10,676 nucleotides of DNA, from contig FWCC01000189.1 of the NCBI GenBank assembly GCA_900169235.1, positions 1-10,676 on the forward strand, read 5' to 3'. How positions within the stretch are numbered: the stretch's first letter is position 1; each line of letters begins with the position of its first letter. The notes below the pieces were generated by a model. The model was given only the letters and a program-made list of their open reading frames with translations, was not told where the DNA came from and did not search any database. A program made the position numbers and the translations under genes. Source of the DNA: Zarea fungicola (Eukaryota > Ascomycota > Sordariomycetes > Hypocreales > Cordycipitaceae). Below are positions 1-7,773 of this stretch, one piece after another.

Positions 1-368
1 ACGTTTGATGCGTTTGTAACATAGTAGGCGTAGTTTCGTATAAACCTCCTGACGTCTGAGGATTGGTTAGGCCAGAAAAATCGCCGTGATATCGCTGCGA
101 GAGTCATGTCTCTTCCTAGGTGGCCTAATAGTAGCGAGTCGTGTGTTTGCTGGATGATTTGGGTATGCAGTGTATTGGCTGGGGCCTCCTTGAGAGGCAC
201 CTAGATCCTTTCTTAGAAGGTGAGGCGATTTAGTAAGTCGATTCCGCATTCTGAGATCTGAACCTTTAGCTTAAGATCGGCGGGTAAGGTTCGACTTCCC
301 TGTTGTACTGCTGCGAATACCCTTCGATAGACCATATCTTTCTTGACTTCCTCGTCCTAGCTCTCCTA
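1..368 (-). pseudogene. pol, integrase N-terminal zinc-binding segment, cut by window edge
   Basis: Integrase inserts the cDNA into the genome; its N-terminal HHCC domain binds zinc. In the pol frame I read a short linker, then stops at 366-368, 357-359, 213-215 and 201-203, then THDSLLLGHLGRD, ISRRFFWP and RNYAYYVTNAS. The two His are present (141-143 and 120-122, spaced HX6H). The two Cys expected as CX2C are both Tyr (30-32 and 21-23). TGC-to-TAC and TGT-to-TAT are G-to-A after T, a RIP-type change. The catalytic core would lie to the left of the window. A competing open frame at 67-249 starts in the linker but loses the HHCC motif, so I prefer the pol frame. Confidence 0.82.
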
Positions 369-1079
369 GAGGTTGGGATCCTCCTCGAAGAGTACCTGTT
401 GAGGAGGAGCTTTGGTGTCTATAGCGAGTAGGGAGGTTTCCACGACCTCGATGCGTTGTACCCGGTGGTTCGGCAGTACCTGTTGAAATCGACCTAGAGT
501 CCTCTTGTCTTGCCTGTCTTGGGGCTTGTCTTGTTCCCGGCGACTTAGCGCATTAGCCGCGGCGTTCTCACTGCTAGGTCGGTATGCTAGTTGGAAATTG
601 AATTCACTTAGTCGCTCTGCCCACTGGCTTTGTCTCTTGGATAATATCCGTTTAGTTATAAAGTACTCTAGGCTCTTATAGTTGGTTAAAATTGTAAAGA
701 ACTTATAGCTACGTAGCTCTGGTCTCCATGCGTCTAAGCAGCGCATTACCGCTAGTAGCTCCTTATTGTGGATTTTATAGTTATACTCCGCTGGGGAGAG
801 TCGCTTCGAAGTATATGCGACTGCATGGCGAATTCTATTTGTATCTTCTTGTATAAGTACTCCACCTGTAGCATAGCCTGAGCAGTCTGCCTTAATTATT
901 GTTTTCTTCTCTAGGTCCTAGGGCGCTAGGATTGGTGCTTCGCTAAACCTTCTTTTTAGCTGCTGGAACGAGGCGTCTTTGCTGGTACTCTACTGGAAGG
1001 CCATGCCTTTTTTAGTTAGTCGTAATAGTGCCTCTGCGATGGTTGTAAAATCTGGAATGAAGGTGCGGTAATAGTTGTA
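369..1079 (-). pseudogene. pol, RNase H segment and linker to integrase
   Basis: RNase H degrades the RNA strand of the hybrid during reverse transcription. The blocks visible are KADCSGYATGGVL (first acidic residue), YTSKRLSPAEYNY, HNKELLAVMR (catalytic Glu) and LTNYKSLEYF. The last block normally has Asp-His where this copy has Asn-Tyr (678-683), so a catalytic Asp is lost. The frame is the same as reverse transcriptase. TAG codons lie at 990-992 and 918-920, and 366-368 ends the segment. The stretch ALSRREQDK (about 525-551) is the typical end of RNase H in these elements, and the charged stretch after it is the linker to integrase. Confidence 0.88.
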
Positions 1080-1952
1080 GAATCCTAGGAAGCTTCGTAC
1101 GCCTGTTGTGTTTGAGGGCGCGGTCCACTCGCGGATAGCTCGCAGCTTCTCTGGATCGCAAGCGATCCCTTCCCCTGCCCGCATAATGAACCCAATATAC
1201 TTGACTTCTTTGACGGCGAATGAGCACTTCTTAGGGTCTAGGTATAAGCCTGCCGCTGCTAGTGCGCGGAGAACTCGGCGGACCTTCTCCATGTAGTCTT
1301 TACGCCCCCCGCTTAAGAAGATCAGGACGTCGTCTATATACGCTGTGCAGAAATTGTCTAGGAATGGTCATAATACGCTGTTAATAAACCGCTAGAACGC
1401 TGTGGGTGCGTTGCTAAGTCCAAACGGGCACACACGCCACTCATAGAGGCCATATCTCATGCAAAAGGCCGTTTTATACTCATGCCCTTTAGCCATACGC
1501 ATTTTATAGAACGCAGCTACTACATCGAGCTTTATATACCACTTTGCTGCGGCTAAGCTGCGAAGCGTCTCTGAGATTAGCGGTAGCGGGTAGCGATCTT
1601 GGGCCGTGATGGTATTAAGAGCCTGATAGTCGCAGTAGAAGTGTATGCCGCCTCTGGGCTTCCTGACAAATAGCACCGGGGCCGCTGTAGATGAGCTGCT
1701 AGCTCGAATAAACCCCTTCTCGAGTAGGCCGGTGAGGGTCTTCCGCAGGACTAATAATTCTTCCCGCGATATGCCATAGAGGGGGCCCTATGGCAGAGGC
1801 TCCTCTTCGCCACCGGGGCCTCGTAGCAAGTTCACTTCGACGTCCACGCCCTGTCGCCTCGGGGGCAAGGTATTGGCCTCTGCCTTTAAGAACAGCGGTG
1901 CAAATTCCTTATAAATTTCGTCGGGAACCAAGGTGGCTAGGTCGACTTCTGC
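1080..1952 (-). pseudogene. pol, reverse transcriptase segment
   Basis: This is the RNA-dependent DNA polymerase that copies the element RNA. Recognisable blocks in order are the LVLRKTLTGLLEKGFIR lead-in, VLFVRKPRGG, the motif A region KLDVVAAF, the substrate-binding block CPFGLSNAPTAF, the catalytic YIDD (1329-1340) and the thumb/connection block FLGFYNYYRTFIPDF. All lie in the same frame as protease. Stops interrupt it at 1788-1790 (TAG), 1392-1394 (TAG) and 1368-1370 (TGA). The TAG at 1392 follows directly after the TAF of the substrate-binding block, where Gln is usual. The catalytic aspartates seen here are intact, so inactivation is due to the stops. Confidence 0.92.
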
Positions 1953-1955
1953 TTA

Positions 1956-2576
1956 TGGTTTCAACGCCCGGTCGATGTCGGCTAGGCTAATAGCTCGCAT
2001 AGCATTCGTAGCTGCTTCCCTGCCGTCTTTCTTTCGAACCCGACGGCATTCCGCCATAAAGGTGGCGGCCGGCACTAGCCGGGCGCGCCGGATCTCTAGG
2101 ACTTCCTTGGGTTCCTTAGACCCGTGTAGTCGAATCGACACTCCGGCGACTCTGTGGTGGACTGTCTGCGACCTTGCATCATAAGAGGTATCGTTTTCCT
2201 TTATCCATGGGGTGCCGAGGAACAGGTCCTCTATAAGGCCGGGGATTACATGAGCCACAATGCGTTGCGTAAACCCGCCTGTTTCGAGGTCTAGTATGGC
2301 GACGCCCTCGCTTGTTCCTGGGGAGTCCTCTTCGCGGTAGCCGCTAAGTTCTCTTTTCTTTATATCTACTAGCGGGAGGGATAGACGTTCCTGGGCCTCC
2401 TTGCTTATGAGAGCGTAGAGGTCACATCTAGTATTATAGAGTGTAGATAATGGTTTATTATTAACTCGTACTGACATAACCGGGGATTCACCGGTTATTC
2501 GCGGCTTCATCGTCGCCTATAATTCTCTATCCCCTTTTCTTAGCCTTAGTGCTCGACTTTGCACTAGGGCGCCCCT
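1956..2576 (-). pseudogene. pol, aspartic protease segment
   Basis: This is the first part of pol. Its frame is -1 relative to gag and is already open through the gag 3' end, so expression by frameshift would be expected. The retropepsin active-site region is recognisable from context (TLYNTRCDLYALIS at about 2409-2447), but the catalytic Asp-Thr-Gly is Asn-Thr-Arg: Asn at 2433-2435 and Arg at 2427-2429. Both changes are G-to-A after a T, i.e. CpA-to-TpA on the other strand. A TAG at 2517-2519 interrupts the segment near its start and a TAA at 1953-1955 ends it; both fit a former Gln codon. Downstream are a GTPWIKE-type segment and a linker leading into reverse transcriptase. The protease could not be active as read. 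Confidence 0.82.
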
Positions 2577-3607
2577 TTTAATTCGTCTATAGAGTCTTCT
2601 TCTGACTCTTTCGTAGGCTCTGAGGATCCATTACTACCTTGCCTTATCTTTGCTGCCTTCTTGACTGCTGGTCGGCGCTTGGTGCATTTGTGCTTTTTAT
2701 GGCCCTTCTTGCCGCAATTATAGCACGTAATTGGTTCCCTTAGGCTTCCTCCCTGCTGGCTCTCGTTGGAGTCGCTAAGAGTTGGTTTCCGTCCTGGCCT
2801 ATAGCGCTGTGTCTTGCGCGCTCCTCCTATGGTAATATCACCTTCGCGATCTCGCGGGTAAGGCGTAGCGCGTTCGACGGAGGGTTGTGGCCTCCTCTCT
2901 TGCAAGCGCTCAGTATGGCTGGCTACTATTTGGGCCTTTTGTACCCACGCGGTGTAGTCTCCTGGCATATCCACAGCGACTAGGCTGCGATTTAGCTCCT
3001 AATTCAGCGCACCTTCTAGGAAGGTAATTTTGGCGCTATCTGCCCAGGCCGCTCCGCCGGCGTCTGCTAGTACTCTTTTGAACTTAGGCAGGAAGGTTGC
3101 GAAACTCATAGCGTCTCCCTGGCGAATTCGACGTAAGTCCGCGGCGGCCCTTGGTTGTGAGTTAGGGTCGGCGTAGGTTTGGTCTAGGTAAGTCATGAAT
3201 TCTAAAGCGTTGTATTGACCTCCTGGCCCTCCAGCTGCGAAGAAGGTGCTAACTACCCGCTTAGGCGTTGTATTGAGGCAGGAGTTAACAAGGTACCACA
3301 GCCCTTTAGGGTCATCGCTGTAAAAGGGGTGGTCCAGCTCGATCTTTAGGCGCATCTCTTGTGCCCACGACGCGTAGTCTCGGCGATTTCCCGTGAACTT
3401 CGGGGGGTTAGGAAGGGGCTTCCTGTGTGGCAATCGGGGGTCCGTTTGGGCTGGTGGGTTTGGTACCGGCGGCTTCGCTGCGTTTTCGGTGTTGACTTGA
3501 AGTAGTTGTGCTAGTTGCTCTTGAATTGGCCCTAAGGCAAGGCGAATGCCTTCCTCCACGCGCTAGGTAACCCATTCCTGCTGGCTTGGTGTGAGTTCCA
3601 TTCTCAT
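2564..3607 (-). pseudogene. gag (capsid/nucleocapsid) with two internal stops
   Basis: Gag is the structural protein that packages the element RNA in virus-like particles. The likely start is the ATG at 3607, 43 nt after the priming site, because the frame then runs without shift to 2566 (347 codons plus stop). An N-terminal Gln-rich stretch is followed by a proline-rich linker and a capsid-like region (PNPPKFTGNR, then an aromatic/Leu-rich helical part), then a basic C-terminal part. The zinc knuckle at 2684-2725 reads CYNCGKKGHKKHKC, an intact CX2CX4HX4C. TAG codons at 3563-3565 and 2999-3001 break the frame; both sit where a Gln codon CAG would need only one C-to-T change. The terminal TAG (2564-2566) is probably the natural end because more stops follow in that frame. 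Confidence 0.88.
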
Positions 3608-3650
3608 TAGTGGCTAGTTCGCGTATCACTTGTAGTGAACTGCAGTAGCG

Positions 3651-3661
3651 AAGCAAATATA
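3651..3661 (-). other. Primer-binding site, self-priming type
   Basis: In element orientation the first 11 nt after the LTR read TATATTTGCTT. The exact complement, AAGCAAATATA, occurs inside the LTR (minus strand of 3715-3725). Such pairing is how Tf1 of fission yeast and related elements prime minus-strand synthesis: the 5' end of the RNA folds back on the priming site and is cut to yield the primer. No obvious match to a tRNA 3' end (which should begin TGG) is seen here. The pairing is seen directly; the mechanism is inferred from the Tf1 family. Confidence 0.7.
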
Positions 3662-3865
3662 TGTCACGGTTGGTGCCTACTGGATCGTCATAGTGAGGGT
3701 GACTAGAAATTGTCTATATTTGCTTAAGGAGAAGAAGGATCTAACTAGCTATGAGGTCACTATGAGTTCCTATAGGGGTAGCTGTGAGATCCCTGTTGGC
3801 TCCACCGTGTATATAATGTACGCGGCGCAGTCGCGTACCTTCCAGCCAGGCCTGGGCCTGTGACA
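3662..3865 (-). repeat. 5' long terminal repeat (204 bp)
   Basis: The segment starts TGTCAC and ends GTGACA on the plus strand, so it has the 5'-TG...CA-3' ends of an LTR with a perfect 6-bp terminal inverted repeat. Its left edge abuts the priming site and gag leader; its right edge abuts ankyrin-coding DNA. In element orientation it carries an AT-rich TATA-like box about 50-57 nt in. Positions 3662-3747 match a second copy at 10572-10657 (75 of 86 positions by hand alignment), which supports both the outer TG boundary and its identity as a repeat. The pentamer GTAAA at 3866-3870 would be the expected target-site copy, but its partner lies outside the window. Confidence 0.88.
3809..3816 (-). 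promoter_or_regulatory. TATA-like box in LTR U3
   Basis: The minus strand reads TTATATAC here. It lies in the proximal part of the LTR and about 85 nt upstream of 3725, the 5' end that self-priming would predict for the transcript. Just upstream of it (3818-3838) is a small hairpin with arms GTACGCG and CGCGTAC. The promoter role is inferred from position and sequence only. Confidence 0.45.
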
Positions 3866-4173
3866 GTAAATAAGTGATCATAGCAGGCTTTTAAAAGCGC
3901 ATCATACACATTGGCGCCAAGTTATAGCAGCTTCTACACCACTGTGCCTCTATAGGAAGAAAAAGCCAGCATAATTGCCGTTGCCCCTGATTTTGACTTG
4001 CGGTTTACGTCCACATTCCTGATGTTGACAAGGTACTCGGCCAAATTCGACAGACCGTACTGTATCGAAGCGTGTCTGTTCATCATATTTGTGATTTCAT
4101 CCGCGTCATCTCTTTCAGTCCCCTGGGGCGAACCTCGACGCTTTTTTAGGTAACGTTTGCCGCCTGCAAACTA
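3866..4173 (-). pseudogene. Ankyrin-repeat gene remnant broken by the retrotransposon
   Basis: In the minus frame ending at 3866 a repeat unit reads SGATAIMLAFSS, then VV, stop, KLL, stop, LGANV. This matches the ankyrin consensus (G-x-T-A/P-L-x-x-A ... VV-x-x-LL-x-x-GA-x-V). The stops are TAG at 3934-3936 and TAA at 3922-3924, both at positions where Gln fits and where one C-to-T at CpA suffices. A preceding half repeat reads NLAEYLVNIRNVDVNRKS. Ankyrin repeats are protein-binding helix pairs; the host protein is not known. A TTTGCAG just right of 4173 could be an intron acceptor. The reading continues to the LTR edge and stops there, so the element seems to have landed inside this gene. Its remainder should lie beyond the left end of the element. 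Confidence 0.62.
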
Positions 4174-4497
4174 AATTGTGAGAATGTAGAGTCTTTATCT
4201 GAGCGGAGTATATGAGCAGAGTGTCAAAGTTGCCAGGAAGCTGAGTAATCGGAGAGACGTAGTTGTAACTGTGACAGCGGTAGCTGCTCATGCAATTATA
4301 AAGGAAGCAAGCTTCTTGCCATTTCTCCTAGCGAACGATAGTGGATGCATTATTAACTAAGCGAATAAATGGAATACTAGCAACGAAGGCATTATGAAAC
4401 AGGTATGGTAATCCCGCCATAGTGCAGGCCATAAGCGCTTGCCCGCTCCCCACAAGCTCCTAGTACCATATTAGACTGTAATTGTCAAAAGCGTTCA

Positions 4498-4869
4498 CTG
4501 ACAAAACAATGTTTGCCTTCTACTCTGTTGAAGATACAAGCTATTTGGTATGGGGCAAGGCTTTGAGATATTGCCGGGCATCTTTCCGGCCGTATGTAAC
4601 AACCCTTTGTCTGTACGCAGTACGGGGCATTGGGTGCGCTAGCTGGGTTGGAATGCGCCGGAGACTTTCATAGAAATATGAATGTCAAGGCTCTCACCTG
4701 GCACCAAATCACGAGTAAAGCGAATGCGTTGGATAACGCATGGCTTATTTGTCAACGGCTCAATTCTGGCATGGTATCAACCAACTCCCAGGGTGTACAG
4801 ATGTCGCTGTGCCCCGTCTCCCCTTTCATTTTTGCTTGGTAATTAGCCTTTTTGGTCGTTATTGTCCAT
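4498..4869 (-). pseudogene. Possible upstream part of the ankyrin gene, decayed
   Basis: This stretch is in the same minus frame as the ankyrin remnant (plus-strand codon starts all equal 1 modulo 3). It opens with an ATG at 4869 (MDNNDQKG) and includes a protein-like segment KPCVIQRIRFTRDLVPGES and SLDIHISMKVSGAF at about 4650-4750. Stops are at 4843-4845 (TAA), 4777-4779 (TGA), 4639-4641 (TAG) and 4495-4497 (TGA). That stop density is about what random sequence gives, so the support is only the character of the peptide and the shared frame. I do not recognise a family. The 4174-4497 interval between it and the ankyrin part may hold introns or simply be non-coding. Confidence 0.28.
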
Positions 4870-5928
4870 AACGCTTTATTAATAGCATCGCTTCACAGTA
4901 CACATGTTTTTCTTGACCCTTTTGGGTAAGTGGTAAGTGAAACAGCCACTGGATCAGCTCGCTAGCCCGCTAGCTGCTTTACTACTCCGTGCGTGGCTTA
5001 CATGGATCTGAGTCTCCCGGACCAACACGACGCCAAGCCTACTAGCGCGCGTCATGTCAGTATACGCCATGGGCTGGCTCAATAATAAAATTAGACTAGT
5101 TAGCAAGTAGAAATAAAAGAGCGAACTGGGGGTTGAGCGACACCTGTAAGCCCAGGGCGTGCGTCGATACGCTGCTTTTATTTTGTCACTTGCTAGTTTC
5201 AGCCTGTGATGTGTGCGCATGTAGGCTCTGTAGCCTCGCTGTCGAGAACAGTGGATCAAACATGGAATTTCAACTGCCAGGGCATCGAGAAGCCTTGAAT
5301 CCAGAGCAAGGGAAAGCATACGAGACTAGCGGCACCGCTAGGTACAGTAAGGCGACCACGCCTGCCACTCTACCACACTGGCTATTTCTACCTCGAGTTT
5401 TGCAAGTAAGGACGTTAGTTTGTTGTACCCGTGGCATTTTGCTTTTATTGTGGCACTTGCATTCACTTAGTCGCATTTCAACCTGTACCAGTATAAATAC
5501 AGTCTCATTTAATATGCTGGGTAACCCAGTGGAACGCTACAACTTCAACTCTGCCGAACCATCAATAGGTCGTCCATGTCACTTTTTTCATGAGGAGCCT
5601 GACTTCAGACAAAACAAAACACACACCAAACGAGGGAACCCTATATCCCATAGTTACTTTTGAAGAAATCTCTCTGAAAATAACAGATACAATTAAGCTA
5701 CGATACAAAGTTGGCAGATACCTGGCAGGTGCCTTTCTTTGCTTCGTTAGCGAACACCTCCTGCAACTGCCACCAATTAACCCTACTGGATAGTTAAACG
5801 TCTGGTTTTCTGGTATATATACGTCCACATTTCATCTAAATCGGTAGATAAATTCCACACACTGCATAAATACCGAGAGATCAGAGTGAGGAAAAAGCCA
5901 AGAGAAATGCCAGTACTCGCGGTATTAT
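4870..5928. other. Intergenic stretch without a recognisable gene
   Basis: Several open frames of 60-176 codons exist on both strands, but they overlap one another, lack ATG starts in good context or show no family features. The 176-codon plus frame at 5133-5663 starts at TTG and has no recognisable domain. The only structure I can support is an inverted repeat near 5101-5194. Base composition is even and not RIP-like. The right end, next to 5929, must include the 3' untranslated region of the MFS gene. Confidence 0.55.
5101..5194. repeat. Imperfect inverted repeat, hairpin-forming
   Basis: The left arm TAGCAAGTAGAAATAAAAG (5101-5119) is complementary, with a few mismatches, to GCTTTTATTTTGTCACTTGCTA at about 5173-5194. 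The arms are about 50 nt apart, and a smaller CTGGG/CCCAG pair lies in the loop (5126-5155). A degraded copy of the right arm follows at 5441-5461 (17 of 20 matching). It could be a remnant of a small inverted-repeat element or of a structured RNA. No target-site duplication was found. Confidence 0.35.
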
Positions 5929-7773
5929 TTACACGGCGGCAGCAGCGGAAGCTCCGTTGAGCTTGTTCCAGCGGTGGCCGGTTGCAACCAATGTGGCAAC
6001 TCCAGTGGCAGCAATACAGAGGGCAAAGACAACCCTGAGGCCGTGCATGTAACCATCAACGACAATGGAGGTCTCCTCAGCACTAAATACTTGGCGGATG
6101 CCGGTAGCGCCTGTGAAGATGAGGGTGTTCTTGTCTATTCCCGGCGCACGCTGAAGAACATAGTTCACCATTTGGTTCACAAAGGCAGACTGTGCCGCTG
6201 AGAGCACGAAGGCTCCTCCAAGACCTTGGAAGACTGTAATGAGGTAGCGAATTTTAGTTAGTATGTGAGAATGGGAGACTGCTTCGCGAAAGTGGCTTAC
6301 AAAGAAGCATGCCGGTAGCTGCGGCGAGATCCTTGGGGTCAACGGTACCCTGCACCGTAATCATGGGAACCTGGAAGCCAGTGCCCCAACCGGCACCGGC
6401 CACAATCTGGTAACCGATCCACGAACCAGTGGAAGTGTTAATATTGAGAAGGTAAAGCATGCTAGCGCCGATAACCCCAAGAGCTCCGCCAGCAAGGAAG
6501 AGTGGCTGATAGTAGCCGGTGGCAGTGATGATGAAGCCGCTAATAATAGTTGCGATGGTGAAAGAAATGATGAATGGTAGGTTTCGAATACCACTCGCTG
6601 TTGGACTCGTGTTTTGAATAGACTGGAAGTAGATGGGAATATAGTAAACAGAGATAAAGAAACCACCGGCAAAGATGAAGCTGAATATAAAGGCGAGAAT
6701 AAGGGTGCGATTCTTGATCAGATTAGGATCAATCATTGCGCGATCACCTTGAAAGTACTGGAGCGCACTCCAAGAAGCAATAATAAGGAAAAAGCCAACA
6801 ATGAGACCAATAACAACAGAAGATTTCCAGGACTGGACTGAACCACCGTACTGGAGAGCAAGGATATAGGCAACAGTGGCACCCATCACAAGAACGACGC
6901 CAGGAATATCCATTTGTAGAATCTTTTCTTTCAAAGTAGCCTTCTGAGGTACAGCATTGCGTGGGGCCTGGAAGAAGAGGAAAATGACAGCAGCGGAAAC
7001 GGCACCAATGGGCAGGTTGATGTAAAAGCACCAGCGCCAAGACACCTTGTCAGTAAAGGCACCACCCAGTAGGGGACCAATAACGCTGGCCACACCATAC
7101 GCAGCACCTAGAATACCAGTAAACGCAGGTCTCTTACTGGGCGGTGCAGCAAAGGCAATAATGGTGTAAGCGCCTGCGCCTAGGCCAGAAGCCCCTAGAC
7201 CGGCAATGGCCCGACCAATGATGAGGGCAGTGGCATTGGGAGCAGCGCCGCAGATAGCAGAGCCGACTTCAAATATTAAGATGGACATTAAATAGGATGC
7301 CTTGAGAGAAAAGTATTTGAAGATTTTACCCCATGTTGATTGGAATGCGCCGACAGTTAGAAAGAATGCGGCACCATACCAGCCAACTTTATCAATACCG
7401 TCAAATTCTTTAGTGATTTTAGGAATAGCAGTAGCGACGATGGTCTGTTACTGTTAGCAACGCCTTTCAAGATAGACACATGGTGAATATAGGAGGAACA
7501 GGTACTGACCATGTCAAGAGACAGAAGGAACATTGCGAGGACAAGAGCGACAACGATAAATATAAACTTGGTACCAGTGGGATATTCATCCTCTGACATC
7601 TCAGAGGCTTCTAAGGCCGCCTTTTCCATATCGTATTCCGTCTTATCGCCAACAGAAGCATTCTCGGGGAGTGTCTTCTCAAAACGCTGGCCTTCACCCG
7701 CCAGGGTCAATGTGGTCGAGGTAACCGAATCGGGCTCCTGGGGGACTGCTGCTGTATCTGCCACCACCGTCAT
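5929..7773 (-). CDS. MFS transporter, 14-helix drug:H+ antiporter (DHA2) type
   Basis: This encodes a proton-coupled efflux-type membrane carrier, probably in the plasma membrane. The spliced product is 570 residues from three exons: 7773-7510, 7444-6301 and 6233-5929 (1713 nt including stop). Residues 1-68 are a hydrophilic, acidic cytosolic tail. Helix 1 (about 70-92) ends in the family motif [11 protein letters not shown] (86-96). [11 protein letters not shown] (166-176) is motif B-like. [11 protein letters not shown] (207-216), followed by [12 protein letters not shown] (224-235), is the antiporter motif C region. Further hydrophobic helices run to about 554, then a short basic/Ala tail. 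Length and layout match the fungal toxin-efflux/multidrug branch that includes the aflatoxin-cluster pump AflT. No biosynthetic cluster genes are in the window, so the substrate is unknown. The start is chosen by good context (CACAATG) and the family N-terminus. Unlike all its neighbours it has no stop, frameshift or RIP-like damage. Confidence 0.93.
6234..6300 (-). other. Intron 2 of the MFS gene (67 nt, phase 1)
   Basis: The donor is GTAAGC, the branch site ACTAAC and the acceptor TTACAG. Splicing joins GMLL to FFQGLGGAF, a typical DHA2 helix sequence, and brings the total to an exact multiple of three. Confidence 0.92.
7445..7509 (-). other. Intron 1 of the MFS gene (65 nt, phase 0)
   Basis: The donor is GTCAGT after the Met codon of LDM and the acceptor is ...TAACAG before ACC. 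A branch-site sequence GCTAAC lies close upstream of the acceptor. Removal joins LDM to TIVATAIP, restoring the invariant helix-1 motif. Reading through instead gives an unrelated peptide. Using the earlier AG six bases upstream would leave a TAA in frame. Confidence 0.9.

Larger units (their letters stand above)
1..3865 (-). mobile_element. Ty3/Gypsy LTR retrotransposon, 5' part, inactivated
   Basis: Reading right to left, the order is LTR, priming site, gag with a CCHC zinc knuckle, aspartic protease, reverse transcriptase with YIDD, RNase H and the integrase zinc-binding region. This is the Ty3/Gypsy order (integrase last). The window edge cuts the element inside integrase, so the 3' LTR, any chromodomain and the left target-site copy are not visible. 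Gag runs in one frame and pol in another; neither is broken by an indel, but 13 in-frame stops interrupt them. Twelve stops are TAG or TAA, as expected if CAG, CAA or TGG codons were hit by RIP. The element lies against a broken ankyrin gene on its right. As read here it cannot make a full Gag-Pol. The order and motifs are seen directly; RIP as the cause is inferred. Confidence 0.93.

Noticed and set aside
1790..2184. Plus-strand frames of 66 and 83 codons
   Set aside because: They are antisense shadows of the retrotransposon protease-RT region, which has clear family motifs on the minus strand.
1..3607. TAG reassigned to Gln, or programmed readthrough, rather than inactivation
   Set aside because: Loss of the protease Asp, RNase H Asp and integrase Cys cannot be explained by recoding, TAA and TGA also occur in frame, and the stops are scattered through all domains.
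4954..5319. A 121-codon minus-strand frame
   Set aside because: It spans the inverted repeat, lacks an ATG in good context and gives no recognisable peptide.
5133..5663. A 176-codon plus-strand open frame
   Set aside because: It starts at TTG, shows no domain or membrane pattern of a known family, overlaps other frames of equal quality and has no promoter or intron evidence.
6361..7040. Other-frame readings (98 and 103 codons) inside the transporter
   Set aside because: They lie out of frame within exon 2 of the MFS gene, whose correct frame is fixed by motifs and splicing.
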